DNA of 24,683 nt from Moraxellaceae bacterium (GCA_003543245.1 DPJB01000019.1:25616-50298), one strand, 5' to 3'; shown: positions 1-8,341, counted from the first letter of the stretch. A program made the numbers and translations. The notes: a model not told the origin generated them from the sequence alone.

Positions 1-674
1 TCACCGCCATAGGTCTTCACCACCTGGAAGGCCGTGATGGTTTCACTGACCACGTGATTCACATCACCCATGGCATTCTGGATTTTGCTGGAGAGCTTGC
101 GGAAACGTTTGCTGGCCACTCTCACGAGGAGGCCGGCCATCGGACCAATAATGAGCAGGGAGAGTGATAGGCGCCAGTTCAGGTAGAACAGGTAGCCCAG
201 CAGCGTAATGACGATAAAGCCTTCACGCACGATGGTCTTGAGCGCATCCGTCGCGGCACCGGTAACCTGCTCCACATTGAAAATGATCTTGGCCGCAATA
301 TGGCCGGGAGAATTGAGATGGTAATAAACCGCCGGCAAGACCAGCAGCTTGTCAAAAAGCTCTCGACGCATTTCATAGACAATGCTGCGGGACACCAGCG
401 ACAGGAAATAGTTACCGATAAACGATCCGACGCCGCGCATGAAAACAACACCAATCACCAGCACGGGAAACCAGTTCATGTGCTTCTGGTTCTGGTTAGT
501 GATGGCATCAATGATGTACTGGATAAGCTTGGCGCTGGCCGCCTCGGTAAGGCCATTAAACAGGAAGCCGAGTGTACCGATGACAAAAAAAAGCCAGAAG
601 CGGGCCGTGTACTTCAGCAGACGCCGGTAGGCCTGCGTACCAGTCATCGACGTTTCGGAAATCGGTGTACTCAT
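1..674 (-). CDS. msbA: Lipid A/lipopolysaccharide flippase MsbA (N-terminal part, cut by window edge)
   Basis: ABC exporter that flips lipid A-core across the inner membrane. The 224 visible codons start at ATG 674-672 (MSTPISETS) and cover the transmembrane half: a first membrane segment around residues 20-45 (WLFFVIGTLGFLFNGL), a second around 65-90, and the coupling-helix region with RSIVYEMRRELFDKLL and LNSPGHIAAKI, a pattern typical of MsbA-type exporters. It ends at VVKTYGGE, just before the second half of the membrane domain. The nucleotide-binding domain lies beyond position 1. It follows exbD on the same strand after a 74-bp gap that holds a GC-rich hairpin, so it is probably the distal gene of the comEC-exbB-exbD-msbA group. 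Another heterodimeric-type ABC exporter is the alternative, but the neighbours favour MsbA. Confidence 0.88.
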   Translation of the reverse strand, partial: MSTPISETSMTGTQAYRRLLKYTARFWLFFVIGTLGFLFNGLTEAASAKLIQYIIDAITNQNQKHMNWFPVLVIGVVFMRGVGSFIGNYFLSLVSRSIVYEMRRELFDKLLVLPAVYYHLNSPGHIAAKIIFNVEQVTGAATDALKTIVREGFIVITLLGYLFYLNWRLSLSLLIIGPMAGLLVRVASKRFRKLSSKIQNAMGDVNHVVSETITAFQVVKTYGG

Positions 675-748
675 GAGGGATGACCATCGGAAAAGCCGGC
701 AACCTGACCGGGAGAAGCCCGATCAGGACGAGCCGGGAAAGAGCCCGG

Positions 749-1171
749 TTATTTCTGTTCGGGCTGCCGGGTACTGATACTGAGGTTCTGGAAGCCCATC
801 TGGCCAGCCACGTCCATGACGGTGACCACTGACTGGTGTGGTGCGGTGCCGTCAGCCGAAATCATGAAGGGCAACTCGTGATTGCCCTCACTGGCTTTTT
901 CAATGGCGGAGCGCAGACTGGTTGCCTGCTTGCTGGCAAGCACCTGGCCATTGACCGCATATTCACCGCCCGCACTTACCGACACCTCAATGCTGTTGAC
1001 AGGCACTGATGCAGCCGCTTCGCCCTTTGCTTCCGGCAAGGCAATCTGCAGTTTGCTGGACTTGGTAAACGTCGTCGACAGCAGAAAGAAAACAATCAGG
1101 AACAACAGGCAATCAATCAGTGGCGTGAGATTGAGCTCCAGTGTGTCCTCGGTGGGACGACGGAATTTCAC
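749..1171 (-). CDS. exbD: ExbD/TolR-family biopolymer transport protein
   Basis: Small single-pass inner-membrane protein that works with an ExbB/TolQ proton channel to turn proton flow into force on periplasmic partners. The 140-residue product has the standard build: a short cytoplasmic N-terminus, one membrane helix at about residues 15-36 containing the conserved proton-carrying Asp (D20 in LTPLIDCLLFLIVFF), then a periplasmic domain ending in a region with AVVTVMD-like strand/helix character. The start is GTG at 1171; its first bases form a GTGA overlap with the exbB stop, which implies translational coupling. Length is normal for the family. No TonB gene is visible. In relatives this exbBD pair sits between comEC and msbA or lpxK, and its client is unclear, so the symbol denotes the family, not a proven TonB partner. 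Confidence 0.9.
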   Translation of the reverse strand: MKFRRPTEDTLELNLTPLIDCLLFLIVFFLLSTTFTKSSKLQIALPEAKGEAAASVPVNSIEVSVSAGGEYAVNGQVLASKQATSLRSAIEKASEGNHELPFMISADGTAPHQSVVTVMDVAGQMGFQNLSISTRQPEQK

Positions 1172-1845
1172 GCCACATTCCCCTTGGCGGACGGCGCCCT
1201 GGCTGGCTTGGCCGCCGGTGCACGTTCCTGGAAATCGACTTCACGATCACCATGCACGATATCCACCAGCTTGATGGCCTGCTGTTCCATCTCGACCGTG
1301 ACATCCTGGATATGACGGGTGAACCAGCGATGCATGACCATGGCAGGGATTGCCACGACGATGCCGCCAGCGGTTGTAATCAGCGCTTTCGAGATGCCGC
1401 CAGCCAGCATGGAGGGGTCGTTCAGGCCGGTGGACGTTACCGCCATGAAGGCTTCGATAATGCCCACTACGGTACCCAGCAAACCCAGCAAGGGCGAAAT
1501 GACCGCAATGGTGCCGAGAATGCTGAGATACTTTTCCATGTCATGAATGACATGCGAGGCAGACTCCTCGATGCTTTCTTTCATGATGTCGCGGCCATGC
1601 TTGCTGTTGAGCAGGCCGGCGGCAAGGATTTCCCCCAGGGGAGAGTCGGCACGCAACTGTTTCAGCTTTGCAGCGTCAAGCTCGTTATTACGAATCCACT
1701 GCCAGACACGGGCCAGCAGGTCAGGAGGGACAACCCGACTGGAACGCAGTGTCCAGGCACGCTCAAGGACGATGGCAACGGCCAGCATTGATGCCACAAC
1801 AATCGGCAGCATCAGCAAGCCACCCGCTTTGATCAACTCCCACAC
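1168..1845 (-). CDS. exbB: MotA/TolQ/ExbB-family proton channel protein
   Basis: Inner-membrane proton channel subunit, partner of the ExbD protein encoded directly downstream. The 225-residue product shows three hydrophobic segments: residues about 8-27 (AGGLLMLPIVVASMLAVAIV), 105-130 (ISPLLGLLGTVVGIIEAF) and 148-170 (ISKALITTAGGIVVAIPAMV). The Gly-rich LLGTVVGII stretch and the TTAGG-VVAIPA signature are family hallmarks. The start is a GTG at 1845-1843, supported by an AAGGAG ribosome-binding site nine bases upstream. The stop overlaps the exbD start by 4 nt. A 151-bp gap separates it from comEC upstream on the same strand, leaving room for its own promoter. The C-terminal tail is rich in Ala, Pro and Lys and probably cytoplasmic. 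Confidence 0.92.
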   Translation of the reverse strand: MWELIKAGGLLMLPIVVASMLAVAIVLERAWTLRSSRVVPPDLLARVWQWIRNNELDAAKLKQLRADSPLGEILAAGLLNSKHGRDIMKESIEESASHVIHDMEKYLSILGTIAVISPLLGLLGTVVGIIEAFMAVTSTGLNDPSMLAGGISKALITTAGGIVVAIPAMVMHRWFTRHIQDVTVEMEQQAIKLVDIVHGDREVDFQERAPAAKPARAPSAKGNVA

Positions 1846-1996
1846 GGTGTTGCACTCCTTGAACCGGAAAGATCGGAAACCGGAATAAAATCGGACCCTA
1901 CTTTAACCGGTATTCACCGCCCCCGCCAAGCACGGCAAGCGCGGTCTGTTTCGCAAAAAATGCTGAAAGCTCATACCCTTGCGACAACCGGCAGAT

Positions 1997-4282
1997 TCAC
2001 CACCAATAGCGACCAGCATGCCCCCGGTATCCTTGCCAGCTCACCTCCCCGGTAGCCCGGACATCCAGTGTCACTGCCCCGTCATCCGCAGTATTGAGCA
2101 AAGGGATTCCGGCCTCTGCCAGGCGCTCCTGCACGGCGGAGGCCGGGTGCCCGAACTGGTTGAGATAGCCAGCCGAGGCTATGGCAATCTGTGGCGAAAT
2201 ACTGGCAAGCCACAGCGCTGACGTCGCCTGACGTGCGCCGTGGTGCCCGAGAATGAGGACATCGGCCTTGATCCCTGCCTTTTCGTCCAACAGTGCATAT
2301 TCACCCGGTATCTCCAGGTCCCCCGGCAACAGCACAGCGGCATGTCCCTTTGACACCCGCAGCACACAGGAACGGTTATTGTCGGAGACCCCGTGCTCCA
2401 GCAGTATGCGGGGCGAGAGGATTGCAAAAGTCCAGCCTTCCGCCTGCCACTCCTGCCCGGCAATACAGGACTCATGCTGAACTCCCCGATGACCCGCAAG
2501 ACTTTCCGGCCATGCCCCCAGCACGTCCCCGACCGGCATACCGGCCAGTACGGATGCTGCACCACCGGTATGATCAAGATCGTCATGACTGAGCAGCAAG
2601 CGGTTCAGGGAGCGGACACCTTGCTGGCGCAGCGCCGGCAGTATCACACTTCGCCCGGCATCCAGCTCGCCAAAGGCTGCGCCCGTGTCATACAGCAGGC
2701 GGTAATTGCCGGTCTCCAGCAGCACGGCAAGCCCCTGCCCCACATCCAGTACCGTCACTCGCAATGCCCCGGGGAAAGGCGGCCGGTACATGAAAAAAAC
2801 CGGCAACAGGAAAAACGGTGTCAGCCATTTCAAACGCGACTGTACTGGCTGGAAAAGACAGAGGGTGGCGAGCAAGGCCCACACGAATCCGCTGCGACCT
2901 GGCAGACTCCAGTCGATGCTTGCCCCCGGCCATGACTGGAACTGGTCCAGCAATGCATCCAGCACAGACATCAGCCGTATGGCCATCAACCATGCCATGT
3001 CGGCCACTCCCGGCAGGACAGCCCAGAGCAGCAGCCCCAGCAACCCAAAAGGCACCACCAGAAACGTGACAACAGGCACCGCCAGCAGGTTGGCAAAGGG
3101 TGATACCCAACTGGCACGCTCAAAAAACCAGACCGTGGCGGGCAACAGAAGAAGGGAGAGTGACAGCTGCAGCCTGACGCCCTGATGCCAGGCCGGCAAA
3201 TGCGCCTGGGCCTGCCCGACCAGCATCAGCAACGCCACTGCGCCAAATGACAACCAGAAACCGGCGGCATGTACGGCAAGAGGCCACCACAACAACACGG
3301 CGAACATGGCCAAGCCCAGAACATGCAGTGCTGGCAAACGACGCTGCCACCACTGTGCCAGTCCGACAACCGCCAGCATCACCAACGTACGTTGTGTCGG
3401 CACGGAAAATCCCGCCACCAGACTGTACGCCAGTGCCACACCCAGCCCCATCAATAACGCCGGTTTGTGCAGCGGTACCAGCAAGCCAAGGCCCGGCACC
3501 AGTCGCAATGCGCGCCAGGACAGCCAGGCAGCCACCACGGCCAGCAAGGTAATGTGCATTCCCGAAATGGCCATCAGATGAATGACGCCCGTTGCGGCGT
3601 AGCGCTCCCAGTCGTCACGCGAGACCAGCGCCCTGTCCCCGGTAATCAGTGCCAGCACGACGCCGGCCTCCGGATGCACGGAAAACTTCTGCTGGAAATG
3701 CTGCCGCAGTGACAACCGGTAGCGGTCCAGGGAAAACCCCTTATCGGCCTTGCAGCGCACGGTTTTCGCCGAGCCTGTTGCCGTAACACCTTCCGATAGC
3801 AGCCATGCCTCGTAATCAAAGCCACCCGGATTGGCATTGCCGTGAGGACGCTTGAGTCGGACCGACAACTCGCACAGGGAACCGGGCAACGGCATGCCGG
3901 CGTCGCGCAGGCTCAGCTGCCAGAGCCCCTGGGGACGCCAGTCGCTGCCCTGCACTTTGGCCGGCCGGAAACGCAACTGCCAACTCCCGAAACGGTTCGG
4001 CTCGGGCAGACCGGTGATGAAGCCCTCCGCGACCAGCACGGTCTTTTCAAGTGAAGTTGGCACCTCCGCAGCCAGCATCTGCCCGGCCATCGCCACGGCC
4101 AGAGCAAACGAACACAGCCCGGGAACCGGATACACCAGCCAGGTGCGTTGCCAGCGCCACCGGGCCAGCAGGCAGCAACAGGCCGGCAGAAGACTCCACC
4201 AGAAAGGGGGCAACAGGGGTAATAACGGGAGAACGAGCAGGCCGGAGACGGCACTCGTGATAACTGGCCCCATGACACACAT
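1997..4282 (-). CDS. comEC: ComEC/Rec2-family DNA internalization channel protein
   Basis: Polytopic inner-membrane protein that carries transforming single-stranded DNA into the cytoplasm during natural competence. Three parts are visible: an N-terminal hydrophobic region followed by an OB-like DUF4131 segment (CELSVRLKRPHGNANPGGFDYEAWLLSEGV); a central competence domain with GVIHLMAISGMHITLL and the FSVPTQRTLVML motif, both typical of ComEC; and a C-terminal metallo-beta-lactamase-like domain with VLDVGQGLAVLL, LLYDTG, the metal-site motif SHDDLDHTGG, and LILGHHGARQ. Length (about 760 residues) is full. The reading frame extends upstream to a GTG at 4333; ATG 4282 or ATG 4273 are also possible, and none has a strong ribosome-binding site, so the start is uncertain. 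An intact gene suggests competence, but no pilus genes are in view. Confidence 0.9.
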   Translation of the reverse strand: MCVMGPVITSAVSGLLVLPLLPLLPPFWWSLLPACCCLLARWRWQRTWLVYPVPGLCSFALAVAMAGQMLAAEVPTSLEKTVLVAEGFITGLPEPNRFGSWQLRFRPAKVQGSDWRPQGLWQLSLRDAGMPLPGSLCELSVRLKRPHGNANPGGFDYEAWLLSEGVTATGSAKTVRCKADKGFSLDRYRLSLRQHFQQKFSVHPEAGVVLALITGDRALVSRDDWERYAATGVIHLMAISGMHITLLAVVAAWLSWRALRLVPGLGLLVPLHKPALLMGLGVALAYSLVAGFSVPTQRTLVMLAVVGLAQWWQRRLPALHVLGLAMFAVLLWWPLAVHAAGFWLSFGAVALLMLVGQAQAHLPAWHQGVRLQLSLSLLLLPATVWFFERASWVSPFANLLAVPVVTFLVVPFGLLGLLLWAVLPGVADMAWLMAIRLMSVLDALLDQFQSWPGASIDWSLPGRSGFVWALLATLCLFQPVQSRLKWLTPFFLLPVFFMYRPPFPGALRVTVLDVGQGLAVLLETGNYRLLYDTGAAFGELDAGRSVILPALRQQGVRSLNRLLLSHDDLDHTGGAASVLAGMPVGDVLGAWPESLAGHRGVQHESCIAGQEWQAEGWTFAILSPRILLEHGVSDNNRSCVLRVSKGHAAVLLPGDLEIPGEYALLDEKAGIKADVLILGHHGARQATSALWLASISPQIAIASAGYLNQFGHPASAVQERLAEAGIPLLNTADDGAVTLDVRATGEVSWQGYRGHAGRYWW

Positions 4283-4395
4283 CCATGTGATCGGGAAAGT
4301 ATGTGCTTTTACACGAAAGCGCCGAACAAACACAGAATTGACCAGGGGCTGCCGAATGTGAAAGATGGCGGCTCCACCGCAAGGCCACCCTGCGC

Positions 4396-4971
4396 ATGCC
4401 GAAACGTCTGATTCGCCGTTACCTGCCGCACCCGGACAGGATCATCCATCACCGCAGCCTGCGCTTTCTGGGCAAGCGGCTGGCAGATCCAAGCCTGTGG
4501 CATCTCAACAAGCGATCAGCTGCAGGCGCCGCCTTCTGGGGCCTTTGGTGTGCCTTTCTGCCAATGCCCCTGCAAATGCTGCCTGCGGCAGCGGCAGCCA
4601 TCCTGTTTCGTGTCAATTTGCCGATGACTGTCGTACTGGTATGGGTCAGCAACCCCCTGACGATGATTCCACTGATTTATGTGTCTTATTTTGTCGGCAG
4701 CCTGCTGCTGGGCATTCCCATGCCAAGCGGAAGCGAAATACACCAGTTGGTAGGATATTTGGGCGAGGTCGTGGGCGGGATTTTTTCCGGCAATGCACCC
4801 GTCGCCGAACAGATGATCAGCAGGCATATCGAGCCGCTGCTACTGGGAACGCTGGTTACCGGCTTTCTTTTTGGCTGCACCGGCTATGTGCTGATGCGCA
4901 TCTACTGGCGCTGGCACGTAGTGTCCACCTGGAAAAAACGCCAGTTGCAGCGCAACACGCCTCACGCCTGA
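4396..4971 (+). CDS. DUF2062 inner-membrane protein
   Basis: A 191-residue membrane protein of the DUF2062 family, whose function is unknown. The N-terminus MPKRLIRRYLPHPD followed by RSLRFLGKRLADPSLWHLN is the characteristic family opening. After it come a hydrophobic segment with FLPMPLQMLPAAAAAILFRVNLP and the NPLTMIPLIYVSYFVGSLLLG membrane segment. A further membrane helix lies near residues 155-175 (LLLGTLVTGFLFGCTGYVLM), and the tail is basic. In Pseudomonas-type genomes this gene lies beside comEC and the lol genes, as here. It is divergent from comEC and convergent with lolD, with no bases between the two stop codons. A weak promoter (TTGACC at 4338, 17-bp spacer, AAAGAT) may serve it. 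Confidence 0.85.
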   Translation: MPKRLIRRYLPHPDRIIHHRSLRFLGKRLADPSLWHLNKRSAAGAAFWGLWCAFLPMPLQMLPAAAAAILFRVNLPMTVVLVWVSNPLTMIPLIYVSYFVGSLLLGIPMPSGSEIHQLVGYLGEVVGGIFSGNAPVAEQMISRHIEPLLLGTLVTGFLFGCTGYVLMRIYWRWHVVSTWKKRQLQRNTPHA

Positions 4972-4979
4972 TCAGGCGT
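4964..4979. other. Perfect 16-bp palindrome across two convergent stop codons
   Basis: ACGCCTGATCAGGCGT reads the same on both strands. It contains the TGA stop of the DUF2062 gene (4969-4971) and, on the other strand, the TGA stop of lolD (4972-4974). As RNA it could fold to a six-pair stem with a GATC loop on either transcript, with a short T-containing stretch (GTTCGTTT) on the plus side. It may be a weak bidirectional terminator or simply the result of two abutting genes. Confidence 0.5.
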
Positions 4980-5658
4980 TCGTTTCGGCCAGCCGGCCAC
5001 GATCCATCCGCAACAGGCGTGTCGCCCGCGAAGCCAGCGTGGTGTCATGGGTTACTATCACAAAACCGATGCCAAGCTCTCGATTCAGCTCCTCAAGTAA
5101 TCCCTGCACGTCCTGAGACGTTTCATTGTCCAGATTGCCGGTAGGCTCATCGGCCAGCACCACTGCGGGCCTGGTCACCAGTGCACGCGCCAGCGCCACA
5201 CGCTGACGTTCACCTCCCGACAATTCGGATGGTTTGTGTTGCAAGCGAGCACCCAGACCAACGCGCTCGAGCAGTTCTTTTGCCGCTTTTTCTGCCTCGG
5301 CTATGCTGCCATCCCGCAGCAGCAACGGCATGCAGACATTTTCCAGCGCAGTGAATTCAGGCAGCAGGTGATGAAACTGGTACACAAAGCCGATATGCCG
5401 GTTACGCAGCCACCCGCGTTTGACTTCGTCACACCTGCTGAAGTCTTCACCACAAATGCGAACTTCGCCGGAACTTGGCGTATCAAGGCCGCCCAGCAGA
5501 TGCAGCAATGTCGTCTTGCCGGAGCCGGAGCTGCCGACAATGGCGACAAACTCGCCGCGCGCCACCTGCATGTCGATACCATGCAGGATTTCCAGCACCT
5601 GCGGACCTTCCTCAAAGCGCTTCACGAGCGCACGGGTCTCCAGCACCAACTCATTCAT
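4972..5658 (-). CDS. lolD: Lipoprotein-releasing system ATP-binding protein LolD
   Basis: ATPase of the LolCDE/LolDF machine, which extracts outer-membrane lipoproteins from the inner membrane and hands them to LolA. The start chosen is ATG 5658 (MNELVLETRALVKRFEEG), giving 228 residues, the usual LolD length; an upstream in-frame start at 5739 would add 27 atypical residues inside the partner gene. Visible motifs are Walker A GSSGSGKT (about 42-49), the Q-loop in YQFHHLLPEFTALENV (the LolD-type FQFHHLLPEF motif), signature LSGGE, Walker B VVLADEPTGNLD and the switch His in VTHD. The start overlaps the lolC/F stop by 8 nt, so the two are translationally coupled. Confidence 0.95.
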   Translation of the reverse strand: MNELVLETRALVKRFEEGPQVLEILHGIDMQVARGEFVAIVGSSGSGKTTLLHLLGGLDTPSSGEVRICGEDFSRCDEVKRGWLRNRHIGFVYQFHHLLPEFTALENVCMPLLLRDGSIAEAEKAAKELLERVGLGARLQHKPSELSGGERQRVALARALVTRPAVVLADEPTGNLDNETSQDVQGLLEELNRELGIGFVIVTHDTTLASRATRLLRMDRGRLAETNA

Positions 5659-6886
5659 AGCGCAGTGCCTCCGCCGGTTGCACCCTGGCTGCCTTGCGGG
5701 CGGGATAGAGCGTGGCGGCAAAGCTGAGCACAAACGCAATGGCGCTCACCCACAACACATCCGACAGATTCAGCTGTGAAGGCAAATAATTCACGAAATA
5801 GGCATCAAACAGGTGAAGGTTGAACAACTTCTCAATGCCAGAGGCGATGTCGCTGATCGTGAGGGACAACAGCACACCCAGTGCCACACCACTGAACGTC
5901 CCGACCACGCCCACCACGGTCCCCTGCACCATGAATATCTTCATGATGGTGCCCGGACTCGCGCCGAGTGTGCGCAGGATGGCAATATCAGCCTTCTTGT
6001 CCGTCACCACCATGACCAGACTTGAAACAATATTGAATGCTGCCACCGCCACAATGAACAGCAGCAGGATGGCCATCATCGCTTTTTCCATCTTGATGGC
6101 ATTGAAGAGATTGCCGTGGGTCTGCGTCCAGTCCGTCGCGTAGAAAAACCCCGGCAGGTCACGCAACACCGATGCACTCACTTCCTGTGAAGCAAACAGG
6201 TCATGCAGCTTGAGCCGCACACCCTGCACGCGGTCGCCAATGCGGAGCAACCGTCCGGCATCATGCAGATGCACATAGGCAATCATGCTGTCGATGTCGG
6301 CGCCCACCTTGAAGATGCCGACCACAGTGAACCGCTTGAACCTGGGAATGACACCAGCGGGCGATAACGACGCCTCGGGCAAGACCAGGGTAACCTTGTC
6401 GCCCACCGTTACCCCGATATTGGCGGCAAGGCCGGCCCCGAGAATGATGCCGAACTCACCATCACGCAGATCCTCAAGACGACCGTACTCAAGGTGATTC
6501 TGGATGATGGAAACCTTTTTCTCTGCCTCAGGATCAACCCCGGTCACCAGCGCACCACTGACCATCCCGGCGGACGTCAGCATGCCCTGCAACTGGTTGA
6601 AGGGCGCAGCCGCCTCTACCTGCGGGTTGCGGAGGGCAATTTCGGCCACCTTCCTCCAGTTGAGAACCGGCTCATAGGAATTGAGCGTGGCGTGTGGCAC
6701 CATGCCTAGAATGCGGCTTTTAAGCTCGCGATCAAAGCCGTTCATGACTGACAGTACCGTGATGAGTACTGCCACTCCCAGCATCAGTCCAAGAATGGAC
6801 GTCAGGGAGATAAAGGAAATGAAATGGTTTCGGCGCTTTGCTCGCGTGTAACGAAGGCCGATAAAAAGCGGTATGGGCTTGAACAT
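5651..6886 (-). CDS. lolC: Lipoprotein-releasing permease LolC/LolE family (possibly LolF)
   Basis: Permease of the lipoprotein release complex in the inner membrane. The N-terminus MFKPIPLFIGLRYTRAK, first membrane helix (ISFISLTSILGLMLGVAVLITVLS) and VMNGFDRELKSRILGMVPHATL are diagnostic for LolC/E. A large periplasmic domain (about residues 50-265) precedes three C-terminal helices of the FtsX type, with ILRTLGASPGTIMKIFMVQG between the first two and LYPARKAARVQPAEALRYE at the end. The start is taken as ATG 6886, matching the family; ATG 6895 would add MRR. Neither has a clear ribosome-binding site. Only one permease gene is present next to lolD, where Pseudomonas has lolC-lolD-lolE. That fits a LolF-type homodimeric system, unless a second permease lies elsewhere. 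Confidence 0.92.
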   Translation of the reverse strand: MFKPIPLFIGLRYTRAKRRNHFISFISLTSILGLMLGVAVLITVLSVMNGFDRELKSRILGMVPHATLNSYEPVLNWRKVAEIALRNPQVEAAAPFNQLQGMLTSAGMVSGALVTGVDPEAEKKVSIIQNHLEYGRLEDLRDGEFGIILGAGLAANIGVTVGDKVTLVLPEASLSPAGVIPRFKRFTVVGIFKVGADIDSMIAYVHLHDAGRLLRIGDRVQGVRLKLHDLFASQEVSASVLRDLPGFFYATDWTQTHGNLFNAIKMEKAMMAILLLFIVAVAAFNIVSSLVMVVTDKKADIAILRTLGASPGTIMKIFMVQGTVVGVVGTFSGVALGVLLSLTISDIASGIEKLFNLHLFDAYFVNYLPSQLNLSDVLWVSAIAFVLSFAATLYPARKAARVQPAEALRYE

Positions 6887-6969
6887 GCGGCGCATTAAAC
6901 CACACTGAGAATGGACCGGACATGTAGCCGGGCCGATTTGCGTATTTTTTGTACAGGAGAAGATCCTGA

Positions 6970-7569
6970 ATGACCAATGAGCAAAAAAGCGCTGCCGAAC
7001 GGCGCCACGAACCCCGGGTCAACTCGACACTGGCCGTGATCTACCAGCGCATCAGCCCCAGGGAAATAGAGGCCGACCCTTACGACACCCGCTTTGATCT
7101 GCCACAGCACTTCACCCTGCGGGATGAGCTGACGCAAATTGACAGTGTCCAGCGCAACCAGATGGATGCCCTCGCCCGCGAGAATCCGCGCGTGGCGGGC
7201 CTGATGCAGGCACTCAACCTCAAGATCGACATCATTGCCCAGGCCATCGGCGACAGTCTTGGCCGGATGCTGTCACCCGTACCACAAGGTGTAAACCTGT
7301 CGACCAGCGGCTTGTCCTTTCATGCGGCAGAGCCGGTAATCCCTGGCATTTATCTGCACCTTGCCATTAGTAGCCAGGCATCGAACTACCATATTGCCGC
7401 CATCGGTCGCGTGGTTTTTTGCGAGGATGAGGACCTGGAAGGCTTCCGTACCGGCGTTGCCTTTGTGAACATTCGCCATCATGACCGCCAGATCCTGGCC
7501 CGTGACGTACAGCGCAAGGCCCGGAACAACGAAGTGGTGGAGGAGTTCCAGAATCCGGACGAAATATAG
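6970..7569 (+). CDS. PilZ-domain protein, putative c-di-GMP receptor
   Basis: A 199-residue cytoplasmic protein without signal peptide or membrane segment. The N-terminus AAERRHEPRVNSTLAVIY has the RRxxxR pattern of PilZ domains. The second c-di-GMP motif, (D/N)xSxxG, appears as NLSTSGLSF near residue 110, followed by strand-rich sequence (IYLHLAI, HIAAIGRVVFCEDE, GFRTGVAFVNI) as in PilZ barrels. Between the two motifs lie about 85 residues, mostly helical and charged (LTQIDSVQRNQMDALARENPRVAGLMQAL), a much longer insert than in a simple PilZ domain; it recalls the helix-containing tetrameric PilZ proteins of Xanthomonas. The start has a good AGGAGA site ten bases upstream. The gene is divergent from lolC/F, as in Pseudomonas relatives. 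What it controls is not shown. Confidence 0.8.
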   Translation: MTNEQKSAAERRHEPRVNSTLAVIYQRISPREIEADPYDTRFDLPQHFTLRDELTQIDSVQRNQMDALARENPRVAGLMQALNLKIDIIAQAIGDSLGRMLSPVPQGVNLSTSGLSFHAAEPVIPGIYLHLAISSQASNYHIAAIGRVVFCEDEDLEGFRTGVAFVNIRHHDRQILARDVQRKARNNEVVEEFQNPDEI

Positions 7570-7664
7570 ACAGGGAAGGTGCTACTGGCCGGCTTCTTGA
7601 ATGTTGGAAGCCAAGTCACTAGCATCATTGAAAATTCGAACAACAGCATGAAGGGATTGCAAGA

Positions 7665-8324
7665 ATGATGCGCGCCAAGATAGCCACCTGCGCACTGCTG
7701 CTGGCCTGCAGCGTTCAACTGAATGCTGCCTCGCTGCCTGGACAGGGTGCGAGCATGAGTCAGGTAGAACAGGACTTCGGCAGTCCGCTCAGCAAGACCG
7801 GACCGGTTGGCAAGCCCCCCATAACTCGCTGGACCTATGATGGCTTTGTCGTGGTTTTCGAACGCAACAAGGTCCTCCACAGCATGAGCGTGACCGGCCA
7901 GCAACCAGCGCCACGTCCAGCCGCCCCGGTTCGTGCGCCAGTGCCCGCTCCGGTAAAGGCACCAGCCCCTGCTGCTGCCCCCGTACAAAAACCAGCCACA
8001 CCTGCTGCAACGCCTGCTACCCCTGCGCAGGCAGATGGTGCAGAGCAGGCTCGTCGCCAGGCCGAACGTGATACAGCCAAAGCTCGCGCCGACGCTGACG
8101 CCGCCAAGGCCCGTGCTGCACAAGAAGCAGATGCGGCCGAAGCTCTCCGGAAACCCGTCGAGGCGGCACCTGAGGCTGCCACACCGCAGGCAGCTCCAGC
8201 ACCGGCTGCAGCAACACCGGCGCCAGAAGCCGCGCCAGCGCCCAAGCGTACAGCCGAAGATGCACTGAAGGCCGCACCCGGCTTTTCGTTCGACCCGGCA
8301 ACCGGTCGCGTCATCCTGAAATAA
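7665..8324 (+). CDS. Exported Ala/Pro-rich protein with an N-terminal BamE/SmpA-like segment
   Basis: A 219-residue protein of unknown function. An N-terminal signal peptide (MRAKIATCALLLACSVQLNAA, cleavage probably after NAA) is followed by about 45 residues, MSQVEQDFGSPLSKTGPVGKPPITRWTYDGFVVVFERNKVLH, resembling the SmpA/OmlA (BamE-like) pattern of a helix plus 'fGxP ... tRW.Y..f.V.Fe...V'. The rest is low complexity: Pro/Ala repeats (about 80-125), an Arg/Ala/Asp/Glu-rich likely coiled coil (about 126-165: ARRQAERDTAKARADADAAKARAAQ), more Pro/Ala, and a short ordered tail GFSFDPATGRVILK. It is probably periplasmic, perhaps spanning to peptidoglycan or the outer membrane. The start has AAGGGA upstream. 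It is followed by a hairpin terminator and ugpQ. Confidence 0.75.
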   Translation: MMRAKIATCALLLACSVQLNAASLPGQGASMSQVEQDFGSPLSKTGPVGKPPITRWTYDGFVVVFERNKVLHSMSVTGQQPAPRPAAPVRAPVPAPVKAPAPAAAPVQKPATPAATPATPAQADGAEQARRQAERDTAKARADADAAKARAAQEADAAEALRKPVEAAPEAATPQAAPAPAAATPAPEAAPAPKRTAEDALKAAPGFSFDPATGRVILK

Positions 8325-8341
8325 GCAGGGCACCATTTAAT

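Noticed and set aside
7479..8336. Minus-strand frame of 285 codons, Cys/Arg/Trp-rich, opposite the Ala/Pro-rich gene
   Set aside because: The composition follows from the complement of Ala/Pro codons; the plus-strand gene has a signal peptide, a ribosome-binding site and a terminator.
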